DNA from: Chitinophaga pinensis
GTDB lineage: Bacteria; Planctomycetota; Phycisphaerae; Phycisphaerales; SM1A02
Assembly: GCA_943329105.2 (NCBI GenBank)
Contig: CALQCP020000131.1
Location: 1-6,691, forward strand
Direction: 5' to 3'
Length of the DNA: 6,691 nt
Of this stretch, positions 1 through 3,984 are shown one piece after another (positions within the stretch are counted from its first letter, which is position 1; the number at the start of each line of letters is the position of its first letter). Under the pieces are notes generated by a model. That model did not search any database. It was not told where the DNA came from and saw only the letters and a list, made by a program, of their open reading frames with translations. Position numbers and translations under genes: made by a program.

Positions 1-414
1 GTGACACGCTCGCGGTGGGAGTGCATTTGGACGACGTGGGCGCGATCACCAACCAAGGGAGCGTGCGGGTGTTTGTCCGCAGCGGTACGTCGTGGAGCGC
101 GCAGGCGACGTTGACTGCCTCTGATGGCGCGTTCGCTGACCTGTTTGGATATCCGGTCTCGCTGTCCGGTGACACGCTCGCGGTGGGAGTGTCGAACGAC
201 GACGTGGGCGCGAACACCTCCCAAGGGAGCGTGCGGGTGTTTGTCCGCAGCGGTACGTCGTGGAGCGCGCAGGCGACGTTGACTGCCTCTGACGGCGCGG
301 CGAGTGATGACCTGTTTGGATATTCGGTCTCGCTGTCCGGTGACACGCTCGCGGTGGGAGTGCCAAACGACGACGTGGGCGCGAACAGCAACCAGGGCAG
401 CGTCCGCATCTTCG
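1..414 (+). repeat. Tandem in-frame coding repeat, about 168-171 bp per unit, 2.4 copies visible
   Basis: The string gtgacacgctcgcggtggga recurs at 1, 169 and 340, giving units of 168 and 171 bp. The 3-bp difference is one extra codon (GAFADLFG versus GAASDDLFG). Bases 53-124 and 221-292 are identical over 72 bp, synonymous sites included. The third unit drifts near its end (GSVRIFG) and passes into non-repeat sequence by about 414. The array runs off the left edge, so its total copy number is unknown. It encodes the FG-GAP-like blades. Confidence 0.95.
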
Positions 415-1670
415 GCAACTACCGCGTCTTCAATGCCACCCGGAACACCGGCTACGACAGCCTGGTGTCCGCAACTTCTGCGGGCTATGCCGGCGACCGG
501 CTGCTCGCGGGCGCACCGGCGTTCGCGGAGGTCGACGGCATCGTCGATTCCTCCTCGAAGCGCTTCACCTTCGTCGGCCTCGAGCCGCTCACGCTCCCGT
601 CGACGGCGCTGATGCAGGTGGCCACCGGCACGGTGTTCGAGAAGTCGCCGGACGTTGCCGCCGCCGGCCTGACGATCGCCGGCAAGCTGGTCGCACCGAG
701 CGCGGGCACGCTAACCTTCGAGCAGCTCTCGGTTTCTTCCGGCGGCCAGTTCCTGCAGCGCAACAGCACGGTGCTGGTGAACCAGGCGCTTGCGAGCCAA
801 TCGGGCGGCGTGTGCTACCTGCAGGGGCCGGTGCTGGCGGAGACGGTCTCGACCGCGGTGGGCGGCCAGAACCGCGTGGCGGGCGACACGGACGTCTTCG
901 CCAACTACACCAACGCCGGGTCCACGGTGATCCAGCGCGGCATCCTCTACATCTACGGCTCGCTGACGAACACGGGCACGATGACGGGCGATTTCAACAA
1001 CGGCCTGCTTCCACCGACCCCCGGTGACGGGTACTCGATCGGCGGCGACTACGTGGTGTCGGCGTCCTCGTCGATCGTGCTGCCCGACCCCGTGTGGTGG
1101 CTACGCGTGGGCGGCGACTTCAACGTGGCCATCGACGATGCGTCGCGCTTCGTGATGGACCAGGCGACGCTCGAACTGACGGGAATCAGCGACGCGCCGA
1201 CGCAGGCCGTGGAGGTGATCGCGGCGGACCTCGGCCCGGTGAATGCCGGCTTCTCGACGTCGAATTTCCTGCTCGGCGCGCTGCGCATCCGGGCCGGCGC
1301 CACGGTGCACCTGGTGGACGCGCACGACAACGCGCCGGGCGCGGGGAACGAGGCCATCTACGTGAATTCCCTGGTGGTTCCCGCCGGCGCGACGCTCGTG
1401 ACCAATGGGTTCAAGGTCTACACGCGCGCGGCGACGATCGGCGGCAGCGTGTCCAACCTCGCGGACGTCGTGGTGGTGCCCGGCACGCCGCCGTGCATCG
1501 CCGATCTGTACGTCGACGGCATCGTGAACGGCGCGGACCTGGGCATCGTCCTCGCAAACTGGGGTGCGTGCGGTGCGGGCACCTGCGCCTCAGACCTCAA
1601 CGGCGACGGACAGGTGAACGGCGCGGACCTCGGCATCGTGCTCTCGGGCTGGGGCTTGTGCGCGGATTGA
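1..1670 (+). CDS. FG-GAP repeat secreted protein with C-terminal dockerin-like module (5' truncated)
   Basis: The frame is open from the first base and begins inside a repeat unit, so the real start and any signal peptide lie upstream. The GTG at 15 is an internal Val codon, not a start. Numbering from 15, residues 1-134 hold FG-GAP-like units with the pattern DLFGYxVSLSGDTLAVGV, then NDDVGAN, then QGSVRVFVRSG; FG pairs are at 44-45 and 101-102. Such units form extracellular beta-propeller blades. Residues about 140-490 are rich in Gly, Ser, Thr and Val with short beta-strand-like stretches and no catalytic motif I recognise. Residues 494-551 form a paired EF-hand-like module (CIADLYVDGIVNGADLG and DLNGDGQVNGADLG, each followed by a Trp-Gly), matching the dockerin-type C-terminus common in Phycisphaerales surface proteins. 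The likely role is a cell-surface or secreted structural/adhesive protein; no enzyme activity can be claimed. The tga at 1668-1670 ends the gene, and a hairpin follows 6 bases later. Confidence 0.88.
   Translation, partial: DTLAVGVHLDDVGAITNQGSVRVFVRSGTSWSAQATLTASDGAFADLFGYPVSLSGDTLAVGVSNDDVGANTSQGSVRVFVRSGTSWSAQATLTASDGAASDDLFGYSVSLSGDTLAVGVPNDDVGANSNQGSVRIFGNYRVFNATRNTGYDSLVSATSAGYAGDRLLAGAPAFAEVDGIVDSSSKRFTFVGLEPLTLPSTALMQVATGTVFEKSPDVAAAGLTIAGKLVAPSAGTLTFEQLSVSSGGQFLQRNSTVLVNQALASQSGGVCYLQGPVLAETVSTAVGGQNRVAGDTDVFANYTNAGSTVIQRGILYIYGSLTNTGTMTGDFNNGLLPPTPGDGYSIGGDYVVSASSSIVLPDPVWWLRVGGDFNVAIDDASRFVMDQATLELTGISDAPTQAVEVIAADLGPVNAGFSTSNFLLGALRIRAGATVHLVDAHDNAPGAGNEAIYVNSLVVPAGATLVTNGFKVYTRAATIGGSVSNLADVVVVPGTPPCIADLYVDGIVNGADLGIVLANWGACGAGTCASDLNGDGQVNGADLGIVLSGWGLCAD
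1503..1628 (+). other. Dockerin-like pair of EF-hand-type calcium loops
   Basis: Loop 1 reads D-L-Y-V-D-G-I-V-N-G-A-D (from 1503) and loop 2 reads D-L-N-G-D-G-Q-V-N-G-A-D (from 1593). Loop 2 has a full set of Ca-ligand positions (D1, N3, D5, N9, D12). Loop 1 has Tyr at position 3, where Asp or Asn is expected, so it may bind calcium weakly or not at all. Each loop is followed by a helix-like LGIVL and a Trp-Gly. In dockerins this duplicated module docks to a cohesin; in planctomycetes the partner is generally not established. Confidence 0.8.
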
Positions 1671-1676
1671 CGGCGG

Positions 1677-1713
1677 GCGGGGCCAGGGGTGGCCGGTGCA
1701 CCCTTGGCCCCGC
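1677..1713. terminator. Hairpin between convergent genes, probable shared terminator
   Basis: Arms at 1677-1691 and 1699-1713 pair over 15 bp with one G-T wobble (1686/1704) and a 7-base loop. The hairpin starts 6 bases after the stop of the rightward gene and lies 33 bases beyond the stop of the leftward gene at 1747. No T-tract follows on either strand, so it may act with Rho or serve as an mRNA 3'-end stabiliser instead of a simple intrinsic terminator. Confidence 0.65.
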
Positions 1714-1746
1714 CGTCGACGTGCTCGCTGCCGCCGTCCGCGCCGC

Positions 1747-2436
1747 TTAGCGGTATCGCCGCCGGGTAACGCGGCATGCAATCGCCGCGGCGATGGTCAG
1801 TGCGCCGCCCGGCACGGGGACCATTGTTCCTTCGAGCATGTACGCCATGTTCACCGGCCGCTGCAGCGCATTCCCCGGAACGCCGAACCCGCCGCCGGGA
1901 TTGGCCTGCCAGCTGACGCCGTCGCCGATGTCTGAGATGACCACGCCGATCTGTCCGTTCGACCCCGGGTTCACCGCTTGCAGCGACATCCAGTACGAGC
2001 CCGCCGCCAGTTCGATGGCCTGCGGAAGCGAGAGGTCGACGCGTACCCCGGTGCCGAACACCCCGTACGAGGCCGGCACACCGAGCGATGCAACCGCAAG
2101 CGCGGCACCGGCGCCGAGCGCGGCCTGTTGCGGCGACTGGTAGATGCGCAGCTCGAATCCCTGGATGCCGGCGAACGACCCGAACGAACCGTACCCCGCG
2201 ATCACCGCAGAGACGGACTCGATTCGAAATGCCGAGCTCATCGAGAAGTCATCGAGCGCCAGCAGCTCGAACTGCGGCTCTCCGGGGAAGATCTGGGAAC
2301 CGTAGCGGTAGAAGCCCTCGGGGCCCGACGTGGGCAGGTTCGTCGGGGCGCCGATCTGGTCGAAGATCACCTCGGCAAGCGCGCATGGGGCGAATGACAG
2401 CGCAGCCATGGATACGAATGAGAGCTTGAAGTCCAC
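1747..2436 (-). CDS. Secreted protein with PEP-CTERM-like C-terminal sorting tail, function unknown
   Basis: This 229-residue protein starts at a GTG (2436-2434), chosen because GAGGTG lies 7 bases upstream and the signal peptide begins right there. Residues 1-21 form a signal peptide with a Lys at 4, a hydrophobic core and the cleavage-like site CALA before Glu22. The mature part has a beta-sandwich look, with LLALDDFSMSSAFRIESV, then FELRIYQSP, then LAAGSYWMSLQAVNPG; this layout recurs in uncharacterised secreted bacterial proteins with C-terminal sorting tails. The last 24 residues are VPVPGG, a hydrophobic stretch and VTRRRYR, which resembles a PEP-CTERM signal with Pro-Gly in place of Pro-Glu-Pro. 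Such tails are thought to be recognised by an exosortase and removed during surface delivery. No catalytic residues are recognisable. The gene is convergent with the FG-GAP gene and stands alone in its own transcript. Confidence 0.85.
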   Translation of the reverse strand: MDFKLSFVSMAALSFAPCALAEVIFDQIGAPTNLPTSGPEGFYRYGSQIFPGEPQFELLALDDFSMSSAFRIESVSAVIAGYGSFGSFAGIQGFELRIYQSPQQAALGAGAALAVASLGVPASYGVFGTGVRVDLSLPQAIELAAGSYWMSLQAVNPGSNGQIGVVISDIGDGVSWQANPGGGFGVPGNALQRPVNMAYMLEGTMVPVPGGALTIAAAIACRVTRRRYR

Positions 2437-2443
2437 GGAAGCA

Positions 2444-2449
2444 CACCTC
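2444..2449 (-). promoter_or_regulatory. Shine-Dalgarno site GAGGTG for the 2436 start
   Basis: On the minus strand GAGGTG is followed by TGCTTCC and then the GTG start, a 7-base spacing. It supports the GTG at 2436 over the internal ATG at residue 10, which would cut the signal peptide. Confidence 0.75.
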
Positions 2450-2682
2450 GGAAGGGAAGGGAGCGGAACCAGGCTGGCCGGTTCGCGTAAAATGTCAGGA
2501 AGCCAGATTCTGCACCGCGGCGGCGAGGAAGCAAGCTAAATCTTGGGCAATCGGTGGCTGCGGACGGTGGTCGGGACCGCGGTGGAGTACAGGAAAATCG
2601 CTCCGGAATTTCTGCGCGGAGCGCGGCGACCGGGCGCTGCGCGCCCCACCACCGGTTTCGCAGGAATAGGGCGGAAATGAGA

Positions 2683-2708
2683 ACGCGAGGCCATTGCTGG
2701 CCTCGCGT
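2683..2708 (-). terminator. Perfect 10-bp hairpin, terminator-like, after the tRNA 3'-end copy
   Basis: acgcgaggcc and ggcctcgcgt pair perfectly around a 6-base loop. Read on the minus strand it lies 5 bases past the partial tRNA-Pro copy and is followed by TCTCATTT, a weak T-rich stretch. It has the place and shape of a tRNA terminator although the adjacent tRNA copy is incomplete. Confidence 0.55.
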
Positions 2709-2712
2709 GTCT

Positions 2713-2760
2713 TGAGTCGGGCTGGCGGGATTTGACGCCCGCCCCGCGGGCGCCGACTCA
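2713..2760. other. Interrupted long inverted repeat built on the tRNA 3'-end copy
   Basis: tgagtcgg (2713-2720) pairs with ccgactca (2753-2760), and cgcccgc (2736-2742) pairs with gcgggcg (2746-2752) around a 3-base loop. The right arm is continuous; the left arm is split by 15 bases (2721-2735) that belong to the tRNA-like repeat. An alternative stem, ggcggg (2724-2729) with cccgcc (2738-2743), would exclude the inner one. Whether any RNA is made from here is not visible. Confidence 0.5.
2714..2735 (-). repeat. 22-bp direct repeat copying the 3' end of tRNA-Pro
   Basis: Bases 2714-2735 are identical to 2874-2895, 160 bp away. The copied piece covers the last 19 bases of the tRNA (T-loop end, T-stem 3' arm, acceptor 3' strand, discriminator A) plus 3 bases past its end. 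The remaining tRNA arms are not found next to this copy: no matching CGGGCTG acceptor 5' strand and no anticodon arm occur upstream on the minus strand. It could be a remnant att site or a decayed tandem tRNA. Confidence 0.8.
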
Positions 2761-2835
2761 CGCGCGGGCTGACGCGCAGCGTCAGAACGCAGCGACGCAG
2801 CGCAGCTGCGGCGCCCAGACCGACCCCGGAACGAC

Positions 2836-2865
2836 AAAGCGGAAGGCGCTTGGGCCTTCCGCTTT
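2836..2865 (-). terminator. Perfect 12-bp hairpin, terminator of tRNA-Pro
   Basis: aaagcggaaggc and gccttccgcttt pair perfectly around a 6-base loop. On the minus strand the hairpin begins 11 bases after the tRNA discriminator base. The stem ends in TTT and is followed by GTCGTT, so the T-tract is short. Position, GC-rich core and A/T ends fit an intrinsic terminator for the tRNA transcript. Confidence 0.78.
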
Positions 2866-2876
2866 AGAGTGAGGAG

Positions 2877-2950
2877 TCGGGCTGGCGGGATTTGAACCCA
2901 CGACCTTTTGACCCCCAGTCAAACGCGCTACCAAACTGCGCTACAGCCCG
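2877..2950 (-). tRNA. tRNA-Pro, anticodon GGG
   Basis: The reverse strand folds as a full 74-base cloverleaf. The acceptor CGGGCTG pairs with CAGCCCG; the D-arm is GCGC/GCGC with loop AGTTTGGTA; the anticodon stem TTTGA/TCAAA holds loop CTGGGGG, giving anticodon GGG (reads CCC, proline). The T-arm is GTGGG/CCCGC with loop TTCAAAT. The C1-G72 pair and A73 discriminator are the usual bacterial tRNA-Pro identity elements. CCA is not encoded: the bases after A73 are CTC, so CCA must be added enzymatically. A terminator hairpin lies 11 bases downstream. Confidence 0.95.
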
Positions 2951-2964
2951 AGATAAGGCTTACG

Positions 2965-2991
2965 AGTGTAGCGGAGAATGCCGCACCACAA
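2965..2991 (-). promoter_or_regulatory. Possible tRNA-Pro promoter
   Basis: On the minus strand TACACT (2970-2965) ends 14 bases before the tRNA, a good place for a -10 box with a short leader. The best -35-like match is TTGTGG (2991-2986), 15 bases further upstream, which is shorter than the usual 17. The call rests mainly on the -10 position. Confidence 0.3.
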
Positions 2992-3040
2992 CTCGTGTGG
3001 CGCGAACAAATAACTCAACTACCTCAAAGGGCGTAGCTCA

Positions 3041-3092
3041 GCACGTATTCAAGCACGTATTCAAGCGCACAGTTCACCGCGCATTCAAGCGC
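3041..3092. repeat. Short repeats after the stop of the 3085-3744 gene
   Basis: gcacgtattcaa occurs twice in tandem (3041-3052 and 3053-3064), and a related cgcattcaagcgc lies at 3080-3092 across the stop codon. Three copies of the core cg(t/c)attcaagc thus surround the 3' end of the gene. They could come from slippage or local duplication; no function is evident. The rest of 2951-3040 holds only the putative tRNA promoter. Confidence 0.7.
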
Positions 3093-3744
3093 GACGGCGG
3101 CGCGTCATCACGCCAGCGAGCGCAAGTAGGGCAAGTGCGCCCGGCCCGGGCATCGCCGCGCCCATCAGGTTGGACGTGAGTTTCTCAGAGACAGTTCCAC
3201 TGCCGCTGGTGATTCCCTTGAGGTGCGCCACGAAGTCCCACTGGTTTGCACCGTTGAACACCGAAGCACTGTTGACCGCCGCCAGGCTTGCCGCAGCGCC
3301 ACTTACTGAGAATGTCCATGACCCCGACGCTCCTTGCGCCAGGCCGGCATTCCCTCCTCCACCGCCGTTGAATGAGCCAGTGGCGCTCGAGCCCCAGTCA
3401 AAGTCCCCAAACGGCGTGGCCTTGAGGCCATTGCCGGTGAGTTGACTGAACTGGCTCGGTGCCGAAGTCTGCGTCACAACGAAACTGGAGTCTTGCATAC
3501 CGACGACGAAAGCCGACAGGTAGGAAACGACCGACGACGTATTGGTCAGGTTCACAGCGATCGTCGCCGTGCTACCGCTTGTGTACGACCAGGCAATTGT
3601 TCCCTGATACGCGGCGCCGTAACTCGTACCAGAGCCGACACCGGAGGCGCTATCGACATACACATTGACCATTCCGGCGTTCGCCGCGAAAGAAACAGAC
3701 AACGACGCAGCGAACGATGCAAACGTGATAACGGATAGCTTCAT
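3085..3744 (-). CDS. Secreted protein with PEP-CTERM-like C-terminal sorting tail, function unknown
   Basis: This 219-residue protein starts with ATG at 3744. Only a weak purine stretch (TAGAG) precedes it, but the signal peptide fixes the start: MKLS, a hydrophobic core, then the cleavage-like ANA at 21-23 before Gly24. The mature part is rich in Ser, Gly, Ala, Thr and Val, with alternating beta-strand patterns (TIAWSYTSGSTATIAVNLTNT), a Gly run near 130 (FNGGGGGNAG) and no Cys. The C-terminus is MPGPGALALLALAGVMTRRRRA: Pro-Gly-Pro, a hydrophobic segment and four Arg, the form of PEP-CTERM tail frequent in planctomycetes. This suggests exosortase-type handling and surface or matrix delivery. 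No enzymatic domain is recognisable. It lies 240 bp downstream of the autotransporter on the same strand, with a hairpin between them, so a separate transcript is more likely than an operon. Confidence 0.85.
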   Translation of the reverse strand: MKLSVITFASFAASLSVSFAANAGMVNVYVDSASGVGSGTSYGAAYQGTIAWSYTSGSTATIAVNLTNTSSVVSYLSAFVVGMQDSSFVVTQTSAPSQFSQLTGNGLKATPFGDFDWGSSATGSFNGGGGGNAGLAQGASGSWTFSVSGAAASLAAVNSASVFNGANQWDFVAHLKGITSGSGTVSEKLTSNLMGAAMPGPGALALLALAGVMTRRRRA

Positions 3745-3984
3745 TGAGAACTCTAAATGCTTGTTCTATGGCGTCGGGAAACGCGAATAGAAATGAGGGA
3801 AAGGACGCCTTGAGGGCGTCATAAAGGATTAGATTCACATTAATGTCACGAACGGACTGAAAGGCAACCAATTAAGACATTGTTTTTGAACGAATGACCC
3901 TGTCAACGGAATGCCGACCAACGGACAGCGGCAACCGCCGCCTCGCGGCAATTGCGAACCGCAGATAATCCATGCCAAATCTGC
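3745..3984 (-). promoter_or_regulatory. AT-richer spacer holding the leader/promoter of the 3744 gene
   Basis: This 240-bp spacer is the most AT-rich part of the window (28 of 60 bases are G or C at 3781-3840). It contains a perfect 10-bp palindrome, acattaatgt (3837-3846), and a 6-bp stem (gacgcc 3804-3809, ggcgtc 3815-3820) in the leader of the downstream gene. The palindrome could be an operator. I cannot choose a convincing -35/-10 pair. Confidence 0.35.
3932..3954 (-). terminator. Possible terminator hairpin of the autotransporter gene
   Basis: On the minus strand CAATTGCCGC and GCGGCGGTTG pair over 10 bp, using two U-G wobbles, around the loop GAG, 30 bases past the autotransporter stop. 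Wobbles make the stem specific to the minus-strand RNA. No T-tract follows, so termination may rely on another factor. Confidence 0.4.

Larger units (their letters stand above)
2437..2876. other. Non-coding stretch with several hairpins and a tRNA 3'-end copy
   Basis: No convincing gene lies here; the open frames across it have Arg/Pro/Ser-rich shadow composition and no ribosome site. Bases 2466-2484 form an imperfect palindrome (gaacc...ggttc with one bulged A) in the leader or promoter of the gene starting at 2436; it could be an operator or leader hairpin. I cannot pick a convincing promoter for that gene. Bases 2769-2785 form a perfect 7-bp stem with a 3-base loop (ctgacgc/gcgtcag). About 2775-2812 is rich in gcagcg-type short repeats and includes the palindrome cgcagctgcg. 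The two terminator-like hairpins and the tRNA 3'-end copy are listed separately. Confidence 0.6.

Noticed and set aside
15..17. GTG at 15 as the start of the FG-GAP gene
   Set aside because: It is the Val of the repeated DTLAVGV motif; the repeat unit is already running at base 1.
1..414. CRISPR-like array
   Set aside because: The repeats are long, in frame, without unique spacers of constant size, and encode FG-GAP-like blades.
1094..1750. Plus-strand open frame of 218 codons inside the FG-GAP gene
   Set aside because: Arg/Gly-rich shadow frame of the real gene, which has clear FG-GAP and dockerin-like motifs in the other frame.
2714..2790. A second complete tRNA on the minus strand
   Set aside because: Only the last 19 tRNA bases are present; no CGGGCTG acceptor 5' strand, D-arm or anticodon arm can be found upstream.
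2367..2837. Minus-strand open frame of 156 codons across the non-coding stretch before the tRNA
   Set aside because: It overlaps the signal peptide region of the real gene ending at 2436, is rich in Arg, Ser, Pro and Ala as expected for GC-rich shadow frames, crosses two hairpins and the tRNA-end copy, and has no ribosome site or recognisable motif.
2986..3000. Hairpin ccaca/tgtgg near the tRNA promoter as a regulatory site
   Set aside because: A 5-bp stem is short enough to be chance and nothing else supports it.
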